Source: Pseudisothecium myosuroides (Eukaryota; Streptophyta; Bryopsida; Hypnales; Lembophyllaceae). Taken from it: DNA of 64,000 nucleotides. Shown one piece after another: positions 23,763-35,624 of this stretch. Every line of letters begins with the position of its first letter. Within the stretch, counting starts at the first letter, position 1. The stretch is taken from NCBI GenBank assembly GCA_951799445.1, contig OX637291.1, positions 4,342,501 through 4,406,500 on the forward strand. The letters run 5' to 3'. The position numbers and the translations under genes were made by a program. The notes beneath the pieces are model-generated. The model worked only from the letters and a program-made list of their open reading frames with translations, searched no databases and had not been told where the DNA came from.

Positions 23763-24640
23763 GGTGATTGTAAGAAACACTTGCCCTATTTTCCATCACA
23801 CCCTGCGTACTTTTTTATTTTTTGGCCATAACTTTTGCATTCTAGCTCCAAATGCCTTAAGATTTATAAGTAAGGTACTCATGACTATTATTAACCTTGC
23901 CTATTTTTTTTGCTATTTTCAAAAATGTTTACTATCCGAAAACAGTCCCCCAACTTTATATCACAACTGCCAATTTAGGGGTTTTAGTACTATTTAGTAT
24001 CCATAACAATGAATTTGGAGTTGAAATTTGGAGGATATGGTCTTCTGGTAGACTTGTAGCTACTATCTAAAGGAATTCTAAAAGCACTTAATTTTATGTG
24101 GTGTAGAAGTCCACAAAGTAGGCTTTATTCAGCTTGCATTTTGAAATATATAAAATGTATTTTTGGTGGTTCTTTTGGTGAATGACCATCTCTATAGAGT
24201 TGTTACAAATGGAATTATTATTTTTTTTTTATTAAGTTTTTTTCCTATTTTTTCCTAATTAAAACATCAAAATATCTACTTTCTTGAAATTTGGCAATTT
24301 TCAAGTATTCCTACTTGGGAAATTTTTGTATACATTTCCTTTGGTGGTTACCTTCATCTCAAAGGTGTATACATTAGCAATAATTATTTTTCTAATTCTA
24401 AAAATACTCCTGAAATTTTTTAAAAATCATAAGTATTGTTACAAAATGCAACAAATAGTACAAGTATGGGCAATTTCATTAAAATGGCGATATTTTTTTA
24501 AAATGGCATGAAAACAGTTCAAAACGGCCGTTCTGAAATCTACATCAGTCCTAGATGGTGAAAATGGCACACTGTCAAAGTGGCACTTGGAATACCTCCA
24601 TTTCAACGAAATTGCCCATAGGTGTTTTTTACAATGCAAT
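23763..24640. mobile_element. TIR element, family AGGGTCATTGCAAGAAAC (copy b)
   Basis: The left end ggtgattgtaagaaacac and right end gtgttttttacaatgcaa are inverted and resemble copy a. Units 0 (7312) and 2 (42188) read uninterrupted at this place. It carries a nested MITE at 24467-24618 next to its right end. Confidence 0.65.
24467..24618. mobile_element. MITE, TIR tgggcaatttcrttaaaatg (copy 1)
   Basis: tgggcaatttcattaaaatg at the left and caacgaaattgccca at the right, with TA on both sides (24465-24466 and 24619-24620). Nested in the element above. It shares the internal ggccgttctgaaatctac and gatggtgaaaatggcacac strings with the copy at 26919-27111. Confidence 0.75.
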
Positions 24641-24857
24641 TATCTATTGATTTCATGAATATGTATATTTTTGGCTTTGATAGAATTGTTGAAATTTTTT
24701 AACAAAATTTTTGGAGACCACATGTGATTATTGGGTTGAAAGAAGACATAACGTTATTTGACAATAGAGGGAGGTGTCATTTGGGTTCATGCAAGAAAAA
24801 ATAAACAAAGAAAAGGGTGTTCACATTTGTCTTTGGTATATTGATCATTACTTATCT

Positions 24858-25596
24858 GGGGTCGTTGCAAGAAAGAGTGTCAGTTTTTGTTCCACTTTGG
24901 CTGTTTTGACTAGTACTCCAATACTCATGAGCTTTTGCATATGAATTTTTAAAAATAAAATAAAATAAGGATAATTAGTATAATACTATAAATAGAATAT
25001 CACCAAAATTTCAGACCTAAAAAAATCTGAGTCAAAAGTTATTCACAAAAGAAAAAAGCTGAAAATTTGAAGAAAATACATACTTTGATGTTTTAATTTG
25101 TAAAAAATAGAAAAAACAATTTTCAAAGAAACTCAAAATAGAAAATTTGGGAAGACTCCATGGTAAAGAATTTTCACCAAAAAATTGATCTTGAAACCAT
25201 CTTAAATGTTTAGAACTGCACGCGCAAGGGAGCCCTCTTTGCATGGACATAAAGAACACAAAATAAAATATTTTTAAATTCCCCGTGGTAGAAACATGAG
25301 TTTTTACTATGCAAATAGACCATAGAAATTTCAGCTCTAAATCATTAAATTTGGAGACTCCATAGTACTCAAACCCCCTAAAACGCAAAACGTGACATAT
25401 TAGTTTAATTGATTTTTAAATATAAAGTGATTTTTTTTAATTTCTAAAAAATATGAGATATAAATGCACTCAAGATATACATCTCCAATAAAAATTTCAA
25501 ATTCATGCAAGTCAAGCTTAAGAAGTTATTGCAAATAAAAGATTCGGCACTCCCTTTGTGACAAATACCCAGTACCACTGTTTTTTGCAATGACCC
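24858..25596. mobile_element. TIR element, family AGGGTCATTGCAAGAAAC (copy c)
   Basis: ggggtcgttgcaagaaa at the left, ttttttgcaatgaccc at the right. Shared with unit 2 (43684-45244) but absent from unit 0 near 7540. The interior matches the inverted copy at 27691-28433. The 118-codon minus-strand frame inside resembles no transposase. Confidence 0.7.
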
Positions 25597-26916
25597 ATCT
25601 CTTCTACAAATTTGAGGTGAAACATTATTATACTTTGTGAAGTTTGAACTATAGAATATTGTAAAGTTTAGAAAATCAACAACAATAATCTTTGAAAAAT
25701 TAAGATTATTTAATTTTGATTAATTTAAAGTTTAATATAATTCAAATTTTTTCCAATAATTTTTGTTAATAAATTAAATTTATATAAAAAAATTGAATTG
25801 AAATTTGAAAAAAAACTTTTTAAATTCTTAAAAACAACCTTCAACTTTTTTGTTTGTAAATTCAAGATCTTGTAATTCCAAACAATTGGATGCCAGTCAC
25901 ACCATTGACAATAGTACAAAAAGTATTTAAGCCTTATTACTGAAATAATACTAATCCTTTTATCCATTCAACTTTTGGAAGTCACCTCCCATAGATCCAT
26001 ACTTCTTTGCTCAACTTAACAATAACCACTTTTCTCTCTTCATTTTTTGGTTCATGACTGTTGTTGTGTCTTGTAGCTAGGCTAATAATGAAACTTTGAT
26101 TATTGAAATTATACAATGCTATTAAGATCGCAAGACATTTTCAAAATAGAAAATGATATAGTAATAGATGAAAGTATGAGCATCATATATCTATAATTAT
26201 TTTTAGAGATAGACAAGTTTAAAGTTAAAATATCAATAATTATCCTTGATTATTCCTTAAAATTCTAAGGGCTCCAAAATAAATTGCTTTCTATTTTAGG
26301 CAATTTTCTTCAAGTTTAATTTTTGATATTTTAGAGTGTAGTATTTGGAAAAGACAATTGTTTCAACATGTTTCAACATACAATGTTATAAAACTCTAAA
26401 ATATAAACATAACTTAGTTATAATTCTTTTGTTGACCAAGAATAAGCCAAAAATTAGTAATGGTTTCATTTTTAATTTTTAATTTGCTCTACATATACAT
26501 ATAAAGGATTAATTCATTCCATTCTCATTAACAAGATTCTTGAAAAATATGAAGTTTTTTTATTTGCAAACAACTAAGTCATGTTTTAAAACAAATAAGA
26601 AATGAAATAATTTTTTGAGTTGAATTTCATAATATTTTCAAAATCATAAATTGTATAAAATGTCCCATGATTTCTAATTTTTTTTTCACTATAGGGATTG
26701 AATTTTTTGAATCCATGTCAAAAGTCATTTGAAATATATTTCTATGATCAAATATCTTAGTTTACTAAATTTTTTTTTTTCAAAAATGTTGTTTTCTTGA
26801 GATTTTTTTCAATAAAGGTTTGTAGTTTTTAATTAATTCACTTCACTTCAACACAATTTTTTTATTTTGTTGTTGCCTTCAAATATTATTTTTTAATGAA
26901 TGCCAAAATCTAAATA
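25597..26916. other. Spacer, unit 1
   Basis: Non-coding. Aligned with 7545-12100 (minus insertions) and 45245-48130. No gene seen. Confidence 0.6.
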
Positions 26917-26918
26917 TA

Positions 26919-27111
26919 TGGGCAATTTCGTTAAAATGGCGATATTTTTTTTAAATGGCATGAAAATAGTTCAAAATGGCCGTTCTGAAATCTATACCTG
27001 TCCTAGATGGTTCAGAACGGCAGTTCTGAAATCTATGTCCGTCCTAGATGGTGAAAATGGCACACCGTCAAAGTGGCACTTGGAATACCGCCATTTTAAC
27101 GAAATTGCCTA
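26919..27111. mobile_element. MITE, TIR tgggcaatttcrttaaaatg (copy 2)
   Basis: Left end tgggcaatttcgttaaaatg, right end ccattttaacgaaattgcc, inserted in a TA-rich string. Unit 0 near 12090 shows the empty site (taaatatatatgatatcc). It is longer than copy 1 by a duplicated gttctgaaatctat segment. Confidence 0.75.
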
Positions 27112-27268
27112 TATATATAAGATATCCAAAAACTTTGATTTTTTCTCCATTGAGCCATTTTTCATGAAAATTTGTAACAAACTCACATGTATGACTAAAG
27201 AAGAAGATTCTATAGCTACAAATCATAAAGTTGAAAATGATTTGTTTCTTCGTTGATTGTATTGAAAA

Positions 27269-28501
27269 TAAGGTAACTACACCTAAAATTGCATAGATAA
27301 GCTTTGTGGCATGACCATTATGTTTTAGAAAATGAACAACAATTTTTGTATACATGTGAAGAACTATGAATTAAAATACAAGTGGTCCCTTAATTTTTGG
27401 ATGCATTGTGAATTAGTTAAAAAAAATTCAAAGATGCAAGGTGTAGGATGCTAAAAGTGTCATGTAGGTGATGCCAAAATCAATTTGATGCACATAAAGA
27501 AATGACACTAGTAGTATAATAATATGTCACAGAGAAGAAATTAAAGCAACAGTAAGTAAATCTAAAATGGACCACTTGTGAGGTTGTCACCTCCACAATA
27601 CTATTAATAGAATTGCACACTATTCAAAATGGACCTTAACTCCATTTCACACTTTTCTTTGTAATGTGCACCATTTTGGGTATCTACCCTAGGGTCATTG
27701 CAAGAAACACCGGTACTAGGTATGTGTTACAAAGGGAGTGTCGAATCTTTCTTTTGTAATAAATTCTTAAGTTTGACTTGCATGAATTTGAGATTTTTAT
27801 TGGAGATTTATATCTTGAGTGTATTTATATCTTATATTTTTCAGAAATTAAAAAAAATCATCTTATATTTAAAAATCAATTAAATTAGTATGTCATATTT
27901 TGCGTTTTAGGAGTTCTGAGTATTGTGGAGTCCTCAAATTTAATGATTTAGAGCTGAAATTTCTGTGGTCTATTTGCTTAGTAAGAATTCATGTTTCTAC
28001 CAAGGGGCATTAAAAAATAATTTATTTTATGTCCTCCACGTCCTTACAAAGAGGGCTCCCTTGCGCGCGCAGTTTAGAACAATAAAGATGGTTTCAAGAT
28101 AATTTTTTTGTTCAAATCTCTTCATCATGAAGTCTTCCAAAATGGTCTTTTTTTAGTTTCTTTGAAAATGTTTTTTCCTATTTTTTACAAATAAAAACGT
28201 CAAAGTATGTATTTTCTTCAAATTTTCAGCTTTTTTCTTTTTTGAATAACTTTTGACTCAAATTTTTTTTAGGTCTGAAATTTTGGTGATATTCTATTTA
28301 TAGTATTATACCAATTATCTTTATTTTATTTTATTTTTAAAAATTCATATGCAAAAGCTCACGAGTACTGGAGTACTAGCCAAAAACAACCAAAGTGGAA
28401 CAAAAACTGACGGCGTTTCTTGCAACGACCCCCTATTCATTTTTCCTTCAAAAATAGGGGTTGATTTTAAGGAGTGGTCCAATTTAGGTGTAGTTACCTT
28501 A
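27269..28501. mobile_element. TIR element aaggtaactacacctaaa with nested insert
   Basis: taaggtaactacacctaaaa at the left is mirrored by aatttaggtgtagttacctt at the right. Units 0 and 2 read straight through (gaaaatggccattttgaag at 12266 and 48325). Most of the interior is the nested element 27691-28433. The superfamily is unassigned; the ends recall the gtaaggtagcaac ends at 55383. Confidence 0.75.
27691..28433. mobile_element. TIR element, family AGGGTCATTGCAAGAAAC (copy d)
   Basis: agggtcattgcaagaaacac at the left and gtttcttgcaacgacccc at the right. It is an inverted relative of copy c, sharing the interior around gaaattttggtgatattc. It lies inside the aaggtaactacacc element and is therefore younger than it. 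Confidence 0.75.
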
Positions 28502-29440
28502 GTCATTTTGAAGTGTCTCTTTAATGAATGATGTGATAGAAAGCTAACAAATAGTATAATGGTGTATATACATAACCATGCTTGGAGCATCCTAATTAAG
28601 ATTAAAATTGAGGCTTTGATAGTTTGATTTTCTAAAATCTTTGAGAGCATTTTTGATTATTATTAAAATATTCTTTGATTAATTTAAATTGATCTGAAAC
28701 TACTCAAGTTATTCTCCCAAATTACGTACACACACCTTATGAAAACTCAGATTTCTAATTGTCCTTGCCTAATAAATGCTTGGCGGAAAATTAGAGCCAA
28801 GAAGTTGGGACATTGATATATAATGGCAAAGATACATGCCTAAAAGATCCGCCTTGTTGGATAAATTTAAATAAATTATGGATTTATGGTCCCTATTTTG
28901 TGTGGTTGATTTTATATTTCACTTAACTTCTTTGATAATTTGAACATTTTTTTAGTGCAATTTTGAATTTACATTTTCTAAATTATTTGATCATCCAATA
29001 AAAGAATACTAAGTTCTTGCACATTTTCCAAGTTAAATTTCTTGAGCTAATCCAACGGTCCAACCTTCGGCCTTCGCTTCCCTTACAATAAATGCTAAAT
29101 GCCAGAATAGACTTAGAACTGACTCATATTTCATATAGTCAAGCATTTGAAACATGACCCACGTGAAAACCATTTGCCAAGACCCCAAAATTTAGACCAC
29201 CTATCCAAAGCTAGCTTAAATCATGTGAGCCCGCTAGGCAGAAAAAGCAACTAGAAGACAAGAACAGTTTCACTGATCATTGGTGAGCGTAAAAGTAGAA
29301 GAGTGAGTTTCACCAATATCAATGCATTTTACTCTGAAGAAGAAACATAGAAGTGCTTTCTATGTTCCGGTACTGATGAGCCCACCCGCCCACCTATACA
29401 TGTAAGGAGGCCCTAAAACTCTAACCAGACGGACCCACGC
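28502..29440. other. Spacer, unit 1/2 boundary
   Basis: Non-coding. Aligned with 12280-12960 and 48340-50760. At about 29248 (gcaactagaagac) it preserves the empty site of the 49065-50693 element. Confidence 0.6.
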
Positions 29441-29449
29441 ATGCTAAGT

Positions 29450-29910
29450 CCCACATGTCAAACCCGTCCATATTCCCATGCGGACAATGGGACTGCTCCG
29501 TACTCAGTGAGTACTACAGGTGTTCCCTGCCCAGTTGCTACTTCGGTTCCTACACACAAGTTTAACCGATATCAAGCAATGTAAGTGGAAGCCATGCATT
29601 ACCGTACTGGATCTCGATCTATCAGTTACCTCCAATTATTTCAGATGGACCTGCCCATCTCGGTCCTGTTGATTCCACACGTACTCACTCAGTACGTACT
29701 ACAGTGTTGCCAAACCCGTTTCTACTTCCTACTAACTTAAGGTAAGGTAAGGTAGTTCTGAACTCCAGCCAGCTTCACAACTGAAGTCTCAAAGAAATTG
29801 TTGATTACGTTTAATAATCAATAACTTATCACGCAATGTAACTGGAAGCCATTCGATCTCCATCTGCCTCCAATTATTACAGATGGACCTGCCCACCTTC
29901 GACAACCAAA
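29450..29910 (+). repeat. Duplicated GLP2 upstream module
   Basis: Blocks at about 29515-29645 and 29697-29882 repeat the actacagg...gcaatgtaa-tggaagcca...cctccaattatt series seen before GLP1. It includes ggtaaggtaaggta near 29740. No retroposon is present here, unlike GLP1. Confidence 0.6.
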
Positions 29911-29982
29911 AACAATTGATTTTAGGCAAGGACTTTTGGCACACTCATCAGTGGCGCTTGAAACAGACGGAGTTCCAGCGCC

Positions 29983-29990
29983 TATATAAG
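29983..29990 (+). promoter_or_regulatory. TATA box of GLP2
   Basis: tatataag, 140 nt before the ATG, in the same context as GLP1 (two extra nt come from the CT run). Confidence 0.8.
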
Positions 29991-30129
29991 CCCAGGCCAA
30001 CCTGAGCTACAACCAGCTACAACTGATCGATCGATTCACTCATTCTTCTCCATCTCTCTCTCTCTGTCTCAGGAATCTGCCTGCCAGTCCGATTGCATTT
30101 GCATTGCACTGCTCGAAATCTTCAGCAAC

Positions 30130-30792
30130 ATGATGAACCGTGCGATGTGGGCTACCGTCGCCGTGCTGCTTACAGTGGCCCTGGTGGGTCCCCAGCTGGC
30201 CATGGCGGCTGACGAGGATCCTCTCCAGGACGTCTGTGTGGCCGACCTGAGCGGCAAGATCGTCTTGAACGGCTTCCCGTGCAAACCTGCTGCTGAGGTT
30301 AACGCCACGGACTTCGTGTTCAAGGGCTTCAAGAACCCCGGCGACACCAACAACCGCAACGGGGTCAACGTGACTGCTGCATTCGTGAACCAGTTCCCGG
30401 GTATCAACACCCTCGGAATCTCCGCCGTGCGCATCGACTACGCCAAGGGCGGCATCAACCCACCCCACACGCACCCGCGCGCCACGGAGTTTCTCATCCT
30501 GTTGAAAGGGGAGCTGTACGTTGGATTCGTGACCACAAACAACACGCTGTTCGCCGCCACCATCTACCCCGGGGAGGCTTTCGTGTTCCCCAGGGCACTG
30601 GTGCACTTCCAGCTCAATGTGGGCAAGGACTCGGCGCTGGCGTTCGCAGGGCTGAACAGCCAGAACCCGGGAGTGCAGCAGATCGCTCCCGCGCTGTTCC
30701 AGTCTGATCCTCCAATCAAGGATGAGGTGCTGGAGAAGGGCTTCCGCATCGACCAGAAGACCGTCGACTTCATCCGGAGCCAGTTCCCGTAA
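30130..30792 (+). CDS. Germin-like protein, secreted cupin (GLP2)
   Basis: Intron-free, 220 residues, protein identical to GLP1: signal peptide 1-26, Cys36/Cys51, metal ligands His113, His115, Glu120 and His159. Reading the copies side by side, the only coding difference I found is TGT instead of TGC for Cys36 (position 30237). The leader has one further change (A at 30116) and (CT)6. It sits 13.6 kb downstream of GLP1 in the same orientation, with its own TATA box and AATAAA. With duplicated upstream modules and no disabling change it should be expressed like its siblings; the product is presumably the same apoplastic Mn-binding cupin. Substrate unknown. Confidence 0.96.
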   Translation: MMNRAMWATVAVLLTVALVGPQLAMAADEDPLQDVCVADLSGKIVLNGFPCKPAAEVNATDFVFKGFKNPGDTNNRNGVNVTAAFVNQFPGINTLGISAVRIDYAKGGINPPHTHPRATEFLILLKGELYVGFVTTNNTLFAATIYPGEAFVFPRALVHFQLNVGKDSALAFAGLNSQNPGVQQIAPALFQSDPPIKDEVLEKGFRIDQKTVDFIRSQFP

Positions 30793-31445
30793 TTGCATGC
30801 ATGCATGTCTTGATTGCTATGCTGTGTGTGTCGTCGCATTCCTGCGAGGTTCGCCCATTGCATCTATTAAGGTTGAAGCTCGAGCGATGGAAGAGAATAA
30901 ATTTGCTAGATAGTGTGGTATTCTATTCTAGCTGGCTAGCCTGCAGTAGCTAGATGGGTACTGCCCGCAGAGGACTTGGCGCGACCAGAAACTCTGTCTC
31001 TGTATTGACGTCCTATTGACTTGTTGATTGGGAGGGTCCATTTTTCTCGATCTCGATGATTGAGTTTTGTGGCCTCCGGACTTTGCAGATTTTGCAATGA
31101 AGTATTCATATATTGTTGGTCTTATAATTAATTGGGTTGGTGTACGGAAACTTCTTCTTTGTTTGATTTGGTTATCGCTCTATCTCGGATCGGAGATGAT
31201 ATTTGCACTAGCAGCGGCTCGCTACTGCAGAGTAATTGGTACTAATTTTTTTCAAGTGGCGGTATTGCATGGCCCACTGTGACAGCTTGCTGTGCTGACA
31301 TTCATGCAAATAATATGCAAATTGCATTTCATCCACAACTTACATTGCGTACTTGCAAGTTCAGATTTCCACCCGTCCCGCACATATTCGATCAGCTCCT
31401 TACATCACTTCATTTCGTTCTGAAGGGTCGACTGGGCCATTTTAA
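30793..31445 (+). other. GLP2 3' flank
   Basis: Nearly identical to the GLP1 and GLP3 flanks. AATAAA is at 30896-30901. No separate gene is supported. Confidence 0.7.
30896..30901 (+). terminator. Polyadenylation signal of GLP2
   Basis: AATAAA 104 nt after the stop codon, as in the sister genes. Confidence 0.6.
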
Positions 31446-31829
31446 TCCGATTGCGCCGATTTAACGAAATGGACGTTCATTGATACCAATGATGTGTATA
31501 TTCCCGGAGCTTCAGTTCGATCAATGTACAGAGTGATACTGCATTTCAGCCGAAGGAGTTGTAGGCGATGGTACGACGAACTTCTTGAGAATGTAACTTC
31601 AGTACAACAGGGAACAGTCGAAGCTCTTGAACATGTGATTGGGATCGATTATTCTTCTAAATTAATCCGGTTTGGGCTAATTCCCCAAATCGGGGATCTG
31701 TCGCACTTGCGAGTTATCACTGTGTCTGTTTTATGCAAGAGCTTGAAACCGAATGAATTGGGTCGAGTGCTTCTCTGGCGACGTCACCCTCTGAAATATA
31801 TGCCACTGGTAAATTACTCCTGTCCATAG
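31446..31829 (+). pseudogene. Possible decayed coding block of unknown family
   Basis: In this unit a frame of about 127 codons runs from 31446 to a TAG at 31827-31829 with no ATG near its beginning. It reads ...LTKWTFIDTNDVYIPGAS..., then an RRWYDELLENV segment, then GLIPQIGDLSHLRV...LLWRRHP. Unit 1 keeps the first third (17859 on) and then shifts frame; unit 3 keeps only the last third (54304-54498). That pattern suggests a captured gene or exon fragment decaying in every unit. Chance openness in conserved DNA is the alternative. I recognise no family. Confidence 0.3.
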
Positions 31830-32728
31830 TGTAGTGGGTGTCACCAGAACGTACTGGCAGCACTGTACCCGGCCATTGAATTATAAGTTTCTAAATTTTT
31901 TATTAACCTCAACATAATGTTCGATCGGAGATTCAGAGATTTCGGTGACTGCGAGCTTCACGAAGTTTGCAACGCTGATTCTTAGACAGTACTAGTAGTC
32001 GCCGAGCCATGCATTTCCTGCTAGCTTGTTGTTGCCCTCTGTTTCTGTGAAGGTTTTCGGGACCGATGGCTTCCAATGTCATTCTAGATATTCAGCACGG
32101 CTAGTTCCCCGCCTCGCGAGTGAGCTGCGTCGTACAGTATCTCAATTTCACGGATATCCAATAGCACTTCAATTAGTACGGTAGCTGTTCTTGCACCATC
32201 ATGAGGCTCTGTACTTCTGTTGCCACTGTCAGGATTTCTCTTGGACTCTCCGCCGCGGCCTTGGTGGAATTTCTGGACGTCCGTAGTCCACCCAATAATG
32301 GAGCATGCGTTCCTCTAAGATGCCATTCCGGACCAGGTTACTGTACATAGAAATCATTGTGTTGCAATGCATATGGAATGTACCTTAGAAGTGGCATTCC
32401 AGTTATAGGCCGGAGGCAACCCATTCCTGAGTTCTGACCACTTAAGCAGTTCTCACCATCTGCACGGCAAGTTTCTTCAGTGGGTAAATTTTCCCCAGAA
32501 ACAGACTGCGGAAGGTTTCCATAATTTTCCAGATTTTTTTTCCACAAAACATAATTACTATGAATTTTTTAGTTGAAGATTTGGTTCCACCCATAGTCCC
32601 ATACTGCTCTTGTAGACCTTCCTATTTCCGACCAAGGGCTGATTGCAAAATCCACCAAAGTTTGGTTGCAATATTGAGAGGCTTTGAGCCAATCATAATG
32701 CACCACAATTGCCTCTGGAACTGAGCTG
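31830..32728. other. Spacer, unit 2
   Basis: Non-coding. Aligned with 18250-19110 and 54505-55075. Near 32696 it holds the empty ATA site of the 19114 MITE. Confidence 0.6.
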
Positions 32729-32880
32729 CAGGGCTTTTTTTTTTGGCGAAATTTCGCCAGATTCCAACTCCCTCTGACAGATTTCCGTCACTGTGCCTAG
32801 CTCCCTCCAAATATTGACCAGCAAACAGAGGGCACAGAGGGACTCCACTGGTCATCTACAGTGCGAAAAAAAGCGCCCTG
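32729..32880. mobile_element. 152-bp hAT-type MITE with 8-bp TSD
   Basis: Ends cagggcttttttttttggcg and cgaaaaaaagcgccctg are inverted and flanked by an exact 8-bp duplication, ctgagctg (32721-32728 and 32881-32888). Unit 1 has no insert near 19312. CAGGG ends with 8-bp duplications are the hAT signature. Confidence 0.88.
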
Positions 32881-32888
32881 CTGAGCTG

Positions 32889-35220
32889 TAATTAATCACT
32901 GTTCATCTCCTTCTTAACCAACAGAGAACAACCTACATAGCCAGGCCAGGCCAGAATACGGGGTGATCAGGAATTGGTTGCCTCCCATATTGAATTTGAA
33001 AACAAGCTTTGAGGTTGAGACTTTAGAAGCCTATTGACCACTCTAATGCTTGATATCAGTCTGTCCATCGAGAGTTCGCTGTGTAGATTGCTTGCCGTTG
33101 TGCCAGTGATTGAATGGCTGCTGGAGTTGCAAGCTCGTTCTATTTATATACCACTACAAATTAGTCTAATCTTCAAGCAAAGGGGAACTGTTCCTAGAAC
33201 ACACGAGTCGAAAAAATAGCGAGAAAACCGCAAAAGAAAGAAAGGAACCCTCAATTCCATACACTGGCGGTATTCCATAACTATACTGTATGCGCCAGTT
33301 TGCCATTTGCACTGCCTTGGCTAATTACCTGCTGACAGATATGCTAATGAATTAGTATGTAAATTGCATCTCATCCACAACCGAAAATTGTGAACCAACA
33401 TGGCTAGGTCCTCCACCCTGGATCCCCTCTATCTTTCATTTTTGGTGAGGAATTTTGATTATTTCTAATGCGTTTTATAATAGATATAATTTTTTTAACA
33501 ATACCATTTTATTTTATTATTATTCTTTGAAAAATTACGATAATTTTTTTTTCCGACCATAAAAATCAAACGAACTACTTTCATTACTTCATAGTCATAG
33601 TATGTGATAGTACTCAAATCCAATTACTCAAAGCATAACCTGTGTTGTTGTACTCTTCTTTGATTTTTCTTCCAAATTAGTAACCAGAAATTGGAAACGG
33701 CAGCTTATTTGCGCTGAAATTGGCAGTCATTTTTTCAGCCCAGCACCTGTGAATGTGTGCACCTGAGACTCACAGCTTGAAGATTGCCACGCCCCAAGAA
33801 TGTCAGCTGTTGCAATTCGGGATTTGCTGACTTGAATTCGCAATTGGATTTATCCAGGCTACGGAAATATCTCACCTCAAATGCATCGACTGACTTACAA
33901 AGTCTAAGAGATAAAGAATTTCTGAAGTGAGATGATAAAGATTCCATGGAACATACATAAAATCTTGTGGATGAAGAATCTGTAACACCCAATTACATAG
34001 GTCGTCTGCTTGCATAATGTGATTCAAAAACCCTAATTGCAGAAAAGAATCCACCCAGGATTGAACAATAAATTTTCTGGTGGGGTTTTATGGTATGGTA
34101 ATTTTCAATCCAAGCATCTACATCATACTAAAATATATAGAGTACAAATTAGATTCCACATACTCCAGTACTTCTTGAATTTTGAAGTTGAGAAACACCC
34201 ACATGGAAGCAGTGAAAAATAAATAAAAAGCTTTATACTTTGATTATTGATAGATCTCACAAATGATTAGGAATTTCAAGTTTCAAAAAATTCCATGTGT
34301 TCTATGTAAAAGTGAAATGAAGACCCTACAATCACAATTGCCATTTTTTTACAAATTTTTGCATCCCAAAACCTTGATCCAAGCGTGACCATTTTTTGCA
34401 TTTTTCTGGCCCAAAATGCAAAAGATTTTTAGGGACTACAATGGCAATGTAGCTAGAATAGGCAAGACTCTATGACCTTTGTCTCTATAAGCACTCGCTC
34501 ATTGTTTTAGTAAGGTAGCTACTCAAACTTCCTAGGGATGGCTTGTATTCAATGCCAAGCTTCCATGCCTTTGGTCCAAAACCAATAAAGCAGCTAGTGT
34601 AGCTCCTCAGGGAACCTACAAAAGATCCTTTGGGCATGCTCTCCGGATCATTGTGCTTGTCCTTCATTTTGACAAGGAAGGAAGATAGAATTGGCACTTC
34701 TCTATTTGGTACAAAGCTCTCATCTCATTTTTTCATACAATTTTGATTTCTTTCTTAGAGGATGGAGGGATCTGCTTCTGTCCAGAACTAAAGCTTGAAG
34801 AAAATTGGCAAAATGATGTTTTTCAAATTTGAGTCCAACCAATGAAATGAAGCTTATCAAGTCCAATTTCTACTCCAATTTTTGAAAAATTTATAAATTT
34901 CAATATTTTATAGCAATGTGAACTTTGTTCCTATAACCATGGTTTGTTGATTATCTAATTTTATAGTGACACAAATAATGTTGGTTTGTACCAGTGATGA
35001 TGTTATACACTATGACATACATATATGGCATATTTTTCCCAAGTATAGTTTGCATTTGATATGACTTTTTTTTCATTTTTTTCCGTAAATAATTCTCAAT
35101 AATTTCAAATTTTCTCCAAAAAATTTGAAATTTTTGTGACTTGTATAAGACACATGAATTCATCTCTGAGAATAAATGTAAAATATTTTATTCACATCTA
35201 GTTTCCAAAATGGCAGCAAA
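32889..35220. other. Spacer, unit 2
   Basis: Non-coding and aligned with 19320-22060. It contains empty sites for both pogo-like MITEs (33573-33604) and the atcattgtgcttgtcc landmark near 34648. Confidence 0.6.
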
Positions 35221-35432
35221 CGGACAGAGCGATGGACAGTGATGCTTGAAATTATAGTGGTCCTGGGCCCGTCCTTCCGAGGATTAATTTCTCTTGGGGC
35301 GCGGAGGAATCTGCTTCTGTCCAAAATTGAAGCCGGGTCGGAAGCTGCAGGAAGAGACTGATCGCTGGCGAGCTGGGTGGATAGAATGGTCGAGCTGCTG
35401 TCAGGGATTTAAGTTAGTTGGGAATTTAAGTT
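35221..35432. repeat. GC-rich module, unit 2, left piece
   Basis: First part of the module seen at 4873 and 22061, interrupted by the copia insertion and resumed at 39191. Confidence 0.65.
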
Positions 35433-35437
35433 GTCCG

Positions 35438-35624
35438 TGTTAAGAACCCCGTAGTGTGAACGCTCACCATAATATGGTGAGTGACATGTGGCATAGGGAT
35501 TAGATCAATTCCTCATGACCAATAGGAGAAGACAACTATTCATTGTCTCTCTCCTTTCTTCCATTGTATATACTTCAACCTCTAATGAAGTTGTATATTC
35601 TTTGGAGTGTACTTTGGTGTTTGG
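35438..35624 (+). repeat. Left LTR, truncated at its 3' end
   Basis: Begins tgttaagaacc and matches the first 187 bp of the right LTR without a difference that I can see. Its last 28 bp are missing; the sequence switches into inverted integrase DNA at a shared caaacacc-type string. Confidence 0.88.
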
